Shown here one piece after another: positions 40,481-53,025 of a stretch of 64,000 nt of DNA. Source of the stretch: Neocallimastix lanati (nom. inval.) (lineage: Eukaryota; Neocallimastigomycota; Neocallimastigomycetes; Neocallimastigales; Neocallimastigaceae); contig JACVTC010000125.1 of NCBI GenBank assembly GCA_016946835.1, forward strand, positions 16,001 through 80,000. The letters are read 5' to 3'. Below the pieces are notes generated by a model. It saw only the letters and a program-made list of their open reading frames with translations. It searched no databases and was not told the origin of the DNA. Each line of letters starts with the position of its first letter. Positions within the stretch are counted from its first letter, which is position 1. Made by a program: the position numbers and the translations under genes.

Positions 40481-40979
40481 TTAATAACTAAAAAAAAAAA
40501 AAAATAAAAAAAAGTCAATTTTTATTATAAAGTCTTGAGTATAATGAGAATTGTAATAATTTTATATCTTTTTGGAGTAAATAATTTCGATAATTAGTAG
40601 TTTGTTGAATGATTGAAAAATAATTTGATTTAGCACTTTTTTCAGTATATTATTTAAATTGAATATCATAAAGTATTTAATGACTAAGATTGAATTGATG
40701 AAATAAAATGGCACAAATTAGTAAAGAGTTAAATAAATTACTACAAGATTTAGAGTGAATCAATCTCTTACAACGTGATACATGAAATATAAAGTTGAAA
40801 TACAATTGAATACAATAGATTCTTACATGAGAATAGTAATACTACATGAAAATAGAAATACAATGAAAATGTATTACTAATTCTTGGGTGTAACTTATTT
40901 AACAATGTTCCAAAAATGCACCATTATATTCCGCAGTGAGTGTTCACCAGAAAAATTTTACCAATAACATTACCATTGC
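40481..40979. other. Spacer between LINE copies D and E
   Basis: About 500 bases of moderately AT-rich, non-repetitive DNA with no supported ORF. A 15-codon frame from 40708 (starting MAQISKEL) is too short to use. This is the older DNA into which copy E inserted, as the duplication at 40980 shows. Confidence 0.45.
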
Positions 40980-40992
40980 GCATAATGTTATT
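40980..40992. repeat. Target-site duplication of LINE copy E, poly(A) side
   Basis: GCATAATGTTATT, repeated exactly at 42146-42158. The last two T could belong to the tail, so at least 11 bp are duplicated. Confidence 0.85.
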
Positions 40993-42145
40993 TTTTTTTT
41001 TTTAGACTAGGAATAAACTTTATTTAATAATATTTTTTTTTAAAAAATACATGAAGTTTAAATACATGAAATTTTTTTTTTTTTTTTTATATATTAATAT
41101 TAAAAAACTACGTTATGAGATTCGAGGACGAAAAGGCCTCTAACTCTTCCCATTCATCGAAGATAACTCCATGTGGATGAAAATTATCATTCGAATCTGT
41201 ATCAGAATTTCTTCTTTGCCTTATCGTTACGACGTCGACGCTCTTGACAACGGTAGGTCTAACACTATACAAATCGATCATGGTGTAAAAATCACCAATC
41301 ACAATAGGCATAACGTTAGTAAGGAATTCCGCAAGCCCCACAAAATATGAAATCGGGAAAGAAGACTCGTTCGAAGGTGATTGAAAAATATTATTAATAT
41401 ATCGCCTTCTTTCCCCCGAGCCGATCTTTAAGATTTCAAATACTGCATTTCCGCCAAGAAGGAGACACAGCACGTAAAAATTGATATTATCATCAAAATC
41501 TTCCTCTTTATCATCAGGAATGTTCAATGATTTCTCATGAACAATTAGAGAAAAATTAATAAAAATTTCATCAACAAAGGGAATGAAATGTTGCCTAAAT
41601 TCTTCAAATTTAGGACATAAAAGTATCCAGTGTGTAAAACTAGGTATGCTGTTACTCTCACCACAACAAGGGCAGTATGTTGGGCAATTTTCTGATACTA
41701 GATTACTTTTAACATACGTTTTTACATCAAATTTGAATCCACATTTAATTCGTCCAATCCAAAAAAATCCAAGAGAAAATTGTGAATATTTAAGTGATAG
41801 ACGTTGAATAAATTTTTTAAAACCAAATTTAAATTTCTTGTATTTTGTAGATCTGATCGCAGGAGTGCTTGAATAATGAATATTTTCCCAGTAAAACTTC
41901 CTTATTTCTCCAGGAAGTTTATTATTGTGCTTGTGTACTGCTAAACTCCGTGCTTTTTTCGTCCATGAATAGTGAGAAAGTGTAGGTATATTTTTGACTA
42001 AATGAGAAATAATACAAGAAGAATCTTTCCACTTTTTAAAGCATCGAATCATCGCCTTAGCACAAAAACTAGCTATAGGAGGTATAGAAAGTTCCTTAGA
42101 CATATTGTAAATTGAAGTATTGGAGGTTTTATTTTTAAACCCGAA
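40991..42145 (-). mobile_element. 5'-truncated LINE copy E, recent insertion with target-site duplication
   Basis: Nearly identical to 34221-35368 of copy C: same tail beginning AGACTAGG after the T-run and same 331-codon frame (42103-41108) from MSKELSIPPIA through the CPTYCPCC zinc cluster to the KSVDVV end. It is truncated at its 5' end inside the segment preceding this frame. The exact flanking repeat GCATAATGTTATT shows insertion by target-primed reverse transcription, and the near identity to copy C shows recent activity of this family. Confidence 0.92.
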
Positions 42146-42158
42146 GCATAATGTTATT
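42146..42158. repeat. Target-site duplication of LINE copy E, truncated side
   Basis: Second copy of GCATAATGTTATT, immediately after the last base matching LINE copy C. Confidence 0.85.
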
Positions 42159-42269
42159 AATTAACACAAAATATAACTTTACTACTATTTTGCACCAGTA
42201 CTGTGGATCTACTTTATAAGAGTAAAGTTAATTCCCCTTGCAGGCGATTTAAATACATAAATCGAGTAC

Positions 42270-42551
42270 ACCCCTGCTCGGGTAACCATAACTTTTACAT
42301 TTATCAAAAATATCATTGATAAATATATTGAATAAAATAGGAGAGAGAGGACACCCTTGGCGAACACCACGATTATAATACAGTTTGATTTACTCCATTT
42401 TGCAAATGATTTAATCTGTAAGGCTACGCAGACACCAGCAATAGGAGGAATGCTTAGATCTCATCTCTTACCTAATAAAACTTTTTTTTTTTTTTTTTTA
42501 TTTACCATTTAATTTCCTATCCAAAGTCCTTGATTCTTTAGTCCATAAGAC

Positions 42552-42575
<24 letters not shown>
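42270..42575 (-). mobile_element. Scrambled remnants of an older LINE
   Basis: Minus-strand translation gives short matches to the LINE protein out of full context: WTKESRTLDRKL near 42545-42510, SIPPIAGVC...IKSFAKWSKSNC near 42455-42385, then VRQGCPLSPILFN-like sequence with a frame change near 42370-42330, followed by FINDIF. The order (later part before the reverse transcriptase motif) means the copy is internally rearranged. Clearly non-functional. Confidence 0.65.
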
Positions 42576-42583
<8 letters not shown>

Positions 42584-44758
42584 GACAATATCACTAATAT
42601 TAAATATTTCCTATTTTCTCCACAACTTTAAATTACTATAATTAAAATATTATTTCTATTATTATTATAGAATAAAAATAACAAAATAAATAAATTTTAT
42701 TTAAAACTTTTTTTTTTTTAAAAATTATTAATTTTTTTTATTTATTTAATATTCTTTTTTTACACATTTATAAATTTAAAAATTAAATAATAATGATTAA
42801 TTACGAGATACAAATTATGAAAAAAAAAATGTATATTCTATTTAAAATTATTTACTTCGAAATTATAATTAGATTATAAAAATAATTATTATACAAAATT
42901 ATTTTTTCTAAATAAAAATATAAAAAATAAACATAATTATATTATTATTAAAAATTTTGAAATTTCGTTGTTTTGTTTTTACTTTGATTTTTTAAAAAAG
43001 AAATCAAAAAAAAAAAAAAAGGAATGCTTGGATTTTGTTTTTTTTTATAAATATTAAATTCTAATCATTTTATAAAAATACATATAAGTTAAGGATAAAA
43101 TTAAACTACTTTTTCTTCTCTTTGAATGAATTAATTTTATATTTTTTTTTTCTTTATATTCTTTTTTTTAAATTGTAATAATTAAATTATCAAATTCCAT
43201 TTAAATTTTTCTGAATTTTTTTGTTATTAATAATTTTTAGAATTTCTTTTATTGACTTCATTTTATACAGTGAATTATAAAAATTCTTTAAATTTTATTT
43301 CACCTTTTTTTCATTTTCTTTCTTCTTCTTCCTTGCTGAAAATAAAATTAAGTGAAAAACAAGATAGACAATGAAATAGCTCTTTTTCTTTTTTTTTCGT
43401 AATATTTTTTATTGAAATACTAATTATTTAATACTTCTAAATTTTTCAAAAATTTTCTTTGGAATAGATAATTCATTTTTTTTCTTTTTTTTTGCCTTCA
43501 TTCAAATCAAAAGCTTCTTTTGTACTTTCTTTAAAAGAATAAATAATTTAATGAATATAAAAATTTAATTCATTAATACGAAGAACTCGAATGTAAAAAA
43601 ATATATATATATTTTTTTAAAACAAGTTTCTCCTAAAAATAAATTAAATGCTTAAATGGTTGTTTTCCTTTATCATATTTATTGATTTTATTCCTTTCCT
43701 TTCTTTTTCTTTCTTGTTTTAAAAATCTTTTGATAAAAAAATTTTATTCTTCGAATGTGAAAACATTTTTTCTAAAAAAAAACTTATATTAATAAAATTA
43801 ATATTATAATTTTATCTTATTCATAATAAATTATAAATTATGTCATAAAAGATTTTTTGTGTATTTTTTTTTTTGTTTTATAATTTTTTAAATTATACTT
43901 TTTTTACAAATTAGTTTGTAAAAAAATAAGCTTTTAATAATTATGACGTTATATTTAAACAACTATTAACTACTAATTTAAGTTTCTTTAAAAAAAATGA
44001 AAAATTAAAAATGTCATGGTTTTTTAATAAATAATAACTATATTAATATTTATAATATTCAAAAAAAATAATTAAATAGTTTAAATTCATTTATAAAATA
44101 ATATCTAATTTTTATAAATAATTCTAATAAAATATTATTTAATTTTTTTCTTCCTTTGTTCACTCCTATTTCGTTTTATTTTATTAAATAATCTATATTA
44201 TTTAATTAATAATTTAATGTGAAACAAAGAAATAAAAAAGTTATGATATAAATATATTACTTTTTAAAATAAAAACTATTATATTTTTTATATCTTTTCT
44301 AATTCTATGTTAAATATATAACTACTAAATGATTGTAAATTTGAATATCTATAAAGAAAAAATGCATTGTAAAAAAATTATTAAATAGTACTTTTTCTTT
44401 TTTCTTTAATCCTTCTTTTTGTAATATTAAAAAAAACTAATCATGGGTTTATATGGGTTTAAATTAAATAAAATAGTTTTAAAATATGATTAAATGTTTT
44501 GCGCAATTAATAATTTTTCATAAATTAAATATGTATATATAGGAATCCCATATTGGAATTATAAATAAATTAAAAACCCTTCCCCACACTTTAAATTTAA
44601 TTTTTTAATAATATTTTAAAAGGATATTGGAAAAAAAAACTTTTAAAACGTTAAACGTAAAATAATTTAAAATAACTTATAAATATTAAATAAGAAAAAG
44701 AGAAAAACTAAATATTGTTTTTTTTCTCTTTTTCTCCCCTTGATTTTTTTTAAATAAT
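42576..44758. other. AT-rich intergenic region
   Basis: T-rich and A-rich low-complexity DNA with no supported gene. It holds the downstream region of the RibD-like gene on the minus strand. Confidence 0.6.
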
Positions 44759-45724
44759 TTAATGACGGTAAGTAACAGTACCACGAGTGAAAATGAATAA
44801 ATCATCCATAACTCTAAGACCCTTGTTACGAATTAAAGGAGTAGTACCAACAGTGAATACATCATCCTTTTGGTTAGCTGGGAAAGTCTTTGGACGTAAT
44901 TGACCAGCAGAGTTGTATGGACCACAAATTTGACCACTAGTAGTCATACGAACTTCATCTAAAAGCTTTAAACGAAGAAGTTGAGAGATAACACTACCAC
45001 CAGTACTAACATCAAGATACTTAACCTTTAAGATGTTACGAAGAGTTTCAAAGACATGGTTTAAGTCAAGACCTTCTCCAGTTTCGGATGGACGGAAAAC
45101 GAAAATCTTTGGTCTTCTAAGTGGAGCATCTTCTGGTTGACCTTCCATAGCATCAGCAAAGATCTTTTCAACCTTTTCCTTACCTTCTTCAGAAGTAAGA
45201 ATAACACAACGGACACAAGTCTTGGAGAAGATTGGGTGTTGTGGGTCAACATTACCAGTGTTAGTAAGGATACATTGGTATGGGAAGTGAGTCTTTTCCA
45301 TAGTTTCTTGTCTGTACTTAACAAGATCATCGTATCTTGGGTAACAACCAGCATCTGGTTCATTCTTTAAAGTTTCTGGAGTAATTAAAACGGCATCAGC
45401 TAAAGTCCAACCAGTGTTTAATAATCTGAAATCAGTTTTACCACCTAATTCTTCAGCAGCTTCAGCACCTTCTTCCTTAAATGAAGCAACACCATCAAAA
45501 GAGGCAACACTATTAGACCAAGCGTATGGTCTGTTCTTTGGAAGAGCAATATTGTTTAAGTTGTAGAATTCAAGAGCTTCTTCAATTGGAACTTCAGCCT
45601 TGGAGAAAGCACCAATACGTGGGGTAACAATAATGTTAGTAACAGTTGGAGCTTCTTCTTCCTTAACTTGGGAAGACTTCTTTTGTAACTTTTGAGCAGA
45701 TTTCTTGTGAGTGGCCTTAAGCAT
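44759..45724 (-). CDS. RibD C-terminal-domain (riboflavin-type reductase) protein
   Basis: Intronless 321-aa frame. After a Lys/Gln-rich N-terminus (1-30), residues 60-320 show the RibD_C dihydrofolate-reductase-like fold: RPYAWSNSVASFDGVASF (substrate/nucleotide entry), DFRLLNTGWTLADAVLITPETL, QCILTNTG, and the hallmark STGGSVISQLLRLKLLDEVRMTTSGQICG. In the family, such domains reduce the pyrimidine intermediate of riboflavin synthesis with NADPH (fungal Rib7), but related proteins have other or unknown substrates, so the reaction is not certain. Codons are strikingly selective (many C-ending and AAG codons), unlike neighbouring genes, which suggests strong expression. The start follows TTAACGAAAATG, just after a likely 5'UTR intron acceptor. 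Confidence 0.8.
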   Translation of the reverse strand: MLKATHKKSAQKLQKKSSQVKEEEAPTVTNIIVTPRIGAFSKAEVPIEEALEFYNLNNIALPKNRPYAWSNSVASFDGVASFKEEGAEAAEELGGKTDFRLLNTGWTLADAVLITPETLKNEPDAGCYPRYDDLVKYRQETMEKTHFPYQCILTNTGNVDPQHPIFSKTCVRCVILTSEEGKEKVEKIFADAMEGQPEDAPLRRPKIFVFRPSETGEGLDLNHVFETLRNILKVKYLDVSTGGSVISQLLRLKLLDEVRMTTSGQICGPYNSAGQLRPKTFPANQKDDVFTVGTTPLIRNKGLRVMDDLFIFTRGTVTYRH

Positions 45725-45733
45725 TTTCGTTAA

Positions 45734-46058
45734 CTAATAAAATTTTTAATAATCATTAATATTAATATTTATATCAAATTTGAATACAACTTTTTCTAAA
45801 TTTTTATATTTATTTCTTTTCTATAATTATCCATTAAAAACAAATAAATTTTTACTAATAACTGATAAATATTACTAATACACTATTTTCCTTTTCTTAC
45901 ATATATATTTTATTTCTTTTATTCTATCATTTAAATATTTTCAATAGATTAAAATCTACCAATCTTTTTTTTACAAAGTAATCTTTTTTTTAAAAAAAAA
46001 AAAATAAAGTAATAATAATAATAATAATTATATAAAAAAATAATTAAAGATTGCTTAC
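45734..46058 (-). other. Likely 5'UTR intron of the RibD-like gene
   Basis: On the minus strand a consensus donor (AAACA/GTAAGC at 46058) and an acceptor TTTTATTAG end only 9 bases before the start codon. The AT-rich content fits the other introns here. This is inferred from splice-site shape and position only. Confidence 0.4.
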
Positions 46059-49000
46059 TGTTTTTTAAAAAGTGTTTGTAAATTTAAGGAATCAAGTTTT
46101 ATTTCGTTTTCTAAATCGCAAAGATTTTAGATATAAATCTAAAATTACTTTTTTTTTTTTAACTGGAAGGGATTATGAAAAAATAAATTTAGGTCTTTTA
46201 ATAAAAATATAAAATAAATCTAATAATTATTATAATAATTATTAATATCTAATTTTATTATTTTTAATAAGTTTTGTGAATAAAAATTTATTAATAAATA
46301 AAATGAATAAAAAGTTAGCAGAGATAAAAAAAAAAAAAAAGAAAAAAAAAAAAAAAATTTAATTATATATATATACTTTTTTTTTTTTTTTTGTTCTTTT
46401 AAAAAAAAAAAAAAAAAAAAAAAGTTAATTCAATGGATATTAAAAATTTTAAATATATTATAATATAAGCATAATATAAGACTATATTATATTATTAATA
46501 ATTATTCCCATATAAAAAAAGATAAAAAGAATATAATTCATTTTATATAGGATGAATTCTTTTTTTTTTTTTTTTTCATTTAAAAATAACTGCAAATAAG
46601 CCTTTTTTTAATATAAACTAATTGCAATTATCATTAAATAAATGGATATCTATCTACTGAATATAAAAGAACTATATTATTTAATTTAATTTTTAATATA
46701 TTAAGCATGTAATGATTAATATATATCAATTTCTTTTTTTTTTTTTTTTTTAAATGTTTAAACAAAATAAAATAATAAATAAAATAAAAAATAATCATAA
46801 TATTAAAATAATTAAAAAAAATTTAAATTAAATAATAAATATAATATTATATAATAAATAATAACAAAAACATAATACCATAAAATAATATTTATAATTA
46901 ATTATAAAATAATAGTAAATATTAATTATATATAAATTAATTAATAAATAATAATAATTATATTATTATATTAATTAAATAACAATTGAAAAATACGAAA
47001 TAAATCAATTGATAATATATTTTAATATATTGTATAACGTCTAAAACTAAAAATTTCTTTTTTTTTTTAATAATTTAAATACAACAAAAATAAAAAAAAA
47101 ATAAACTTTTTTTTATTCAAATGCTTTCAATTAAATATAATATATGGTATTCTATATAATAAAGTATAATGTATAATTAAGATACAAAACAAAAAAATGA
47201 AAAGATTGCATTTAAATAGACTGTATATATAAAGTCTATATATAATAGTATAATGAAATTTTAATTTATAAATTTAATAATGTGTACATTCATATAAATA
47301 ATATATGGCTTAATATATAACAAATTAATTTTAACAATTTGTGTAATTAATATATATTAAAAAAAGAATAAAACTAAAAAAAAAAAATAATTATAAAAAA
47401 TTTTAACATAAAATAATTATATATGGATAATTCATTTTTATTAATAATGTCTATAATAATATATATATCAAATACATTGATAATATGTGCTATAATATAC
47501 TGTAACTTTATTTATTACATTAAAAATAATTTTTTTATTTCTTTTTTAATAAAACAATGCATCAATATTATATAAAAATAATTATTTCAGCCAATAATAT
47601 AAAAAGATCATCTTTTCTTATTTAAAAAAAAATATTTTAATTATTAAACTTTAAAAATGAAGTATTAATTTAGAAATTGATTAATATATATCTAAATATA
47701 TTGATATTATATATTATATTCTATTAACCATAAAAAACTCCATAGAAATGTTTCAATTCTTAATAAATAGAGTTAAATTTTCTCCATAAATTGAAGTTTA
47801 ACAAAAAAAAAAATAATTAAAGAATTAATAATATTAAATAAAATTAATATATTAATTAATAGTATTATTATATATAACAAATAAGGATCTATACCAGTAA
47901 TAATACTAAAATCATATTTAAAAATGATAATAATAATATTATTATTTATAGCTAATATTTATTATTAAAATTATTATTATTTGATTATTATTATTATTAT
48001 TTTTGACTATTATTATTTGTTATCACTCGATAGGATTGTTATTATTTATTATATATTCTGTATTAATTATGAATTTGGGTAAAAATTTATTAACACTATA
48101 TTATTATTATTATTTTACTATAAATGTTAAAAAAAAAAAAAGTAAATAAATAAGTAAATAATTAAATAATTAAAATAGTTTTTTTGTATCATTTTAAAGT
48201 CTTACAAAAAAAAAAAAAAATTTAATGGTACATTTTTTTTTGAATACATTAAATTCATATTTATTTATTCCATTTACATTACAATACATTACAATACATT
48301 ATAATAGAAATAGAATATTTTTTAATGATAAAACCATTAATTCATATTGACAAACCTTTGGATGAACAAACCATTTGTATTGTACTACATTTTACCAAAA
48401 AAAAAAAATAATAATAATAAAAAAAATAAATAAAATAAATAAAATAAAAAAATAAAATAAATAAAATGAAAATAAAATAATAATAAAATAATAATAAATA
48501 AAATAATAATAAAATAAAATAATAATATTAATAATATTTTTATTATTATTATTATTATTATTATATTCTCTACTTTATTTTTTCTTTCTAATTTATCTAT
48601 CCATATAAATAAATATCTATTTTATGCTTAAAAGTTAACCTATGTTTTTCAGGCAGTGAAAGTTTTCTTTCTCTTCTTCTTCTCTATAATTAAGTCCAAT
48701 AGAATAAACAGGATGACATTTCAGTTATTTGAAAATATAATATAGTTAGTGTCATAATATACTAATTAGTAAATACAATCATTACTCTATTCATATTTAT
48801 AATATTTCAATCATAATAATATATCTTAACTTTTGTGCTCTATGAATTATTAAGTAAATGATTTTTAACATAATTATTCTGTATACATTATTAAATAAGA
48901 AAGAAAGAAAGAAAGAAAGAAAGCTTTTTTCAACTTTAACTTTTTCTATTTCTAAAAGAATTAATAAAATAATAATTAATCATAGAAAATAATAAAAAAT

Positions 49001-49125
49001 AAAGTTTTTAAATATAAAATTAAAAAAAAAAAAAAAAAAATTAAATAGTAGAAAAGTACAATACAATTTAGAATATATATTTTCAATTACAATTCATACA
49101 TAAATATATAATACTTTATATAAAT

Positions 49126-49242
49126 AATTAACTATTTTATATATCGATTAAATGCTTAATTAAAGTAGACATTCTTCTATATATTAAATTATTAACTATT
49201 TTATATATCTATTCAATGCTTAATTAAAGTAGACATTCTTCT
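49126..49242 (+). repeat. Direct repeat pair, about 52 bp, 64-bp offset
   Basis: Both units run from ATTAACTATTTTATATATC to TTAATTAAAGTAGACATTC and differ at a few positions. Confidence 0.8.
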
Positions 49243-49707
49243 TTTAAATTAACTTTAAATTGTTTAAATTATTAACCTTTTTTTTTTATATAATCAATTA
49301 TAATAAATTATTATATAATGTTATAGACTATCATAAAATATAATAATATATATAATATATAATATATAATAAATTATAAAAATTTTTTTTTCTTTTTGTA
49401 TTAATTGGTTAGCCTATCATCACCTTTATACTATTTATAATAACTAAAAAAAGACAAAAAAAAAAAGACAAAAAAATGTAATAGATATTATAATGAATAA
49501 AAATAATAATGAATAATAGTAATAATAATGAATAAAAATAATAATAAATAATAAAAATAATAATAATAATAATATTGAATAAATATTATATTGAATAGAT
49601 ATTATATTGAATAGATATTATAATGAATAGTCAATAGTTAAAAAAAACTTTTTTTATATTTATATCTATAATAGGATATAATTATAATTATAATTAATTA
49701 TTTCTTA

Positions 49708-49796
49708 ATACTCTCTCTACATTATGATTTCACATTACTATTGCTATTATTCTCTCTACGTAGGACACTTTTGGCTATTATTCTCTCTACATTATA
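49708..49796 (+). repeat. Three direct copies of TATTCTCTCTAC-type motif
   Basis: Motif copies (first one TACTCTCTCTAC) at about 49709, 49747 and 49779, two followed by ATTAT, spaced 30-40 bases. Confidence 0.7.
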
Positions 49797-49999
49797 AATT
49801 CTTATTATAATGATTGTATTTGGAAGTTATTTTAGTTTAAAAAAGAAAAAAAAAAAAAGTAATAATGTTCATAAGCCAATCTTTTTTTTTTTTTAATTCT
49901 ATAAATATATATATATTTTATAGAATCATGATATTTTAAAAAGGAGAGGGAGAATAATGAAATAAGCCTTTAAAAAAAAATTAATCTGCCGATGATAAA

Positions 50000-50030
<31 letters not shown>

Positions 50031-51292
50031 TCAATTATAAATATTTATTATTAAAAAATATAAATAATTATAAAAAAATAATTATAAAAAAGAATTATAA
50101 AAAAAAAAAAGAAATCAAACACTTTTATTATTAGTGTGATTGATATTATTATTTCTTTTATTTGTAAGTGTCTTGCTTGCTTTCTTCATACCTTTTGGGC
50201 TGTTTAGAACAAAAAAATAAAAAAATTTAAAAATGAAAAGTTTAAACGGTCTGTTCTTTTTAAAAATTATATATATACAATTGTATATATAATATATTTA
50301 AATATATATTAGAATAGAATAGAATTGTATATTACAATTAATAGCCTATCTATTATTTAATATATTATTAAATTATATATTTAAAATGATTTAATTGTTA
50401 ATTTATGGTATAGATTAAAGTTAAAACTCTAATTATTAATGAAATGATTAAAATTTTTTATCGAATGAGATGAATAGAAATTGTATAAAAAAATTTTTTA
50501 GCCAATTATCATTCAAAGTTTTTTTTTTTTAATTAAAATAGAAAATAATAAAATAATAAAAAATATAAAAAAAAAAATGTAAAAAAATGATCATCATCAG
50601 GTAATTGTTTTAAAAAGTTTTGAGAAGTTTTTTTTTTTTTGGTTTTGGGTTTGGTTTTGAGTAATGGAATAAAATAAAATAAAAAAAAAAAAAGTATGAA
50701 ATGATAAAGTGCTTTATATATATATATTTCTAAATAATGCTTTGTTTATATATATATTCAAAATTATTTAATATTCTACAAAATAAAAAAAAACTTTTAT
50801 AAACTTTATTGTTTCTATTATTATTTATTAATAATTTTATTATTATTATTTTCATATAGAATAGTAGGATTCATGATACATGAAAATAATAGTAGTTAAA
50901 AATTTTTTATAATTAAATACTTTTTTCTTTTTTTATATATATATATATTTTAAAAAGTTATTTAAATATAATAAAAAAAGAAATATGAAATATATTATAA
51001 AGAATTGTTTAATTTTACTTTAATTATATAAAAAAGTATTTAAATATAAAAATTTATAATTGTATAAAAAAATTTTTTTTTTTTTTTTTTTTTACTTTTT
51101 AAAGAAAATTTTTTAAAACAAAGTATTTATACTTTTTATTATTAATTTATGCTACAGATTTTTTTTTTTTTTTTTAAATTTTTTCTAATTTTTGATTAAT
51201 ATTTTATATTTTTATATATTTTATTTTATATATTTTATTTTATATATTTTATTTTATAATATTTTATTTTATACATTTTATTTTATAATATT

Positions 51293-51354
51293 TTATTTTA
51301 TATCTTCATAAGAATGATGATGATGATGATGATGTTCAGTCAATGGTTGACGTT
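51293..51354 (-). CDS. Possible terminal exon with His-repeat tail
   Basis: After an acceptor TTTGCTTAG the minus strand reads RQPLTE, seven His, SYEDIK and a stop, a composition not typical of random AT-rich DNA. A possible first exon, ATG at about 51625 encoding MSNLSEMKR with a GTAAAA donor, does not join in the right phase, so the gene model is incomplete. The (CAT)n tract itself may explain the open frame. Unrecognised and weak. Confidence 0.2.
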
Positions 51355-52615
51355 CTAAGCAAAGAGATCGTTTAGAAGATAAAGTTATAATAAAATAATA
51401 ATAATAAAAAAATAAAAAATAAAAAAAATAAATATCAATGATATATATTATGTATATATCTATATATCTATATTTAAATAAATCTAGATATATTTTATAT
51501 TTAAAAAAAATTTTTTTTTTAATTGTTTTAATCATTTTATCTAAAAATGAAAGATATCTTTTAAGATATTTTTATGAATTAATTATTTTACTCTTTTCAT
51601 TTCAGATAAGTTAGACATTGAATGACAAAAAAAATAAAAACAATAATAATAATAATAATTGGTTAATTAAATATAAAGAATTTGATATATAATAAAAATG
51701 AATGATACATTTTTTATCCATCTTTTCTTTTTCTTTTTTTTTACTTTGAAATAATAACTCTTTACAATATCTGCATCTACATCTATATCTATATAAATAT
51801 TTATTATCTATACTATTTATTATTTATATTATTTATTATTTATATTATTTATTATCTATATTATTAAATGAACTTTTATTTTTAATTTTAATTTTTCCTT
51901 ATTTTATTTCTATTTCTATTTTTTTTTTTTTTTATTGTCTAGATATGTATAATCTTATATTGGTGTTTTTTTTTTCTTTTTTTTTTTTCTCTTTTTCTTT
52001 TTTTCTTTTTTTTAGTTTTATTATTAATTATTATAAAAAAAATAAATGAAAATAATTCATCAATAATGTATACAAATACAAAATGTAATAAGATGTTAAT
52101 ACATAAATTCTAATTTTTTTTTATTTATTTCTTATTTTATTTTCCAATCTTTCATGTCATTGTACAATAACAAAAAAAAAAAAAAAAAAAAAAAAAAAAG
52201 ACAGAAAACATTATTCAATTATTTATTATTTATTAATCAATACTCTTTTTTATTATTAATCAATACTCTTTTTTTATTATTTATTATTATAATATTATTA
52301 ATTCATTTACTTTTTAGATAGCAACAAAAATAACTTTTTTCTTTTTTTTTACTCTTTCAATTTTTTTTTTAAACACTACAAGAAATGAATTAAACAGAAA
52401 AATAATGGCTGTACTTTTTACTATATGTTCCTTTATTAAATACTAAAAATACTATATTTTTTTTTATAAAGTTTTTATTATAAATACTAAATACTATAAT
52501 GAAGGAATAAACATTAAAATATAAATAACATGAATTAAAATTTTGATTTATTTATCCTCTATATCTTTATCTATATTTAAAAAAAATAAATAAATAAATA
52601 AAAAAAGGACCTCTC

Positions 52616-52646
<31 letters not shown>

Positions 52647-52854
52647 AATTATTTTATTTAATTTATTTTTACTTTATTTAATTATTTTATTTAATTTATT
52701 TTTACTTTATTTAATGATTTCATTCTATTTAATGATAACAAAAAAAAATTACTAAAAATATCCAAAAAATATAAAAAATAAAAAATAAAAAATAAAAAAT
52801 AAAATATTTAAGAATAAAACTAATTAAATAAATTAAACTTTATTAATTATAATA

Positions 52855-53025
52855 AAATAATAAATAATAAAATAATAAATAATAAAATAATAAAATAATA
52901 AAATAATAAAATAATAAAATAATAAAATAATAAAATAATAAAATAATAAAATAATAAAATAATAAAATAATAAAATAATAAAATAATAAAATAATAAAAT
53001 AATAAAATAATAAAATAATAAAAAT
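52855..53025. repeat. 8-bp tandem repeat (AAAATAAT)n
   Basis: About 18-20 units, slightly irregular at the left end. Since 8 is not a multiple of 3 and the unit has no stop on the minus strand, all three minus-strand frames are open and give the same FYYFIILL-type peptide; these are not genes. Confidence 0.9.

Larger units (their letters stand above)
46059..51292. other. Large gene-poor AT-rich region with local repeats
   Basis: No supported gene on either strand. It includes a (GAAA)n run near 48897-48922, a direct repeat of about 52 bp at 49126-49242, three copies of a TATTCTCTCTAC motif at 49708-49796, and many long A/T runs. Confidence 0.55.

Noticed and set aside
40708-40755. Short frame MAQISKEL... 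vaguely like the start of an E2 enzyme
   Set aside because: It stops after 15 codons and nothing downstream continues the similarity.
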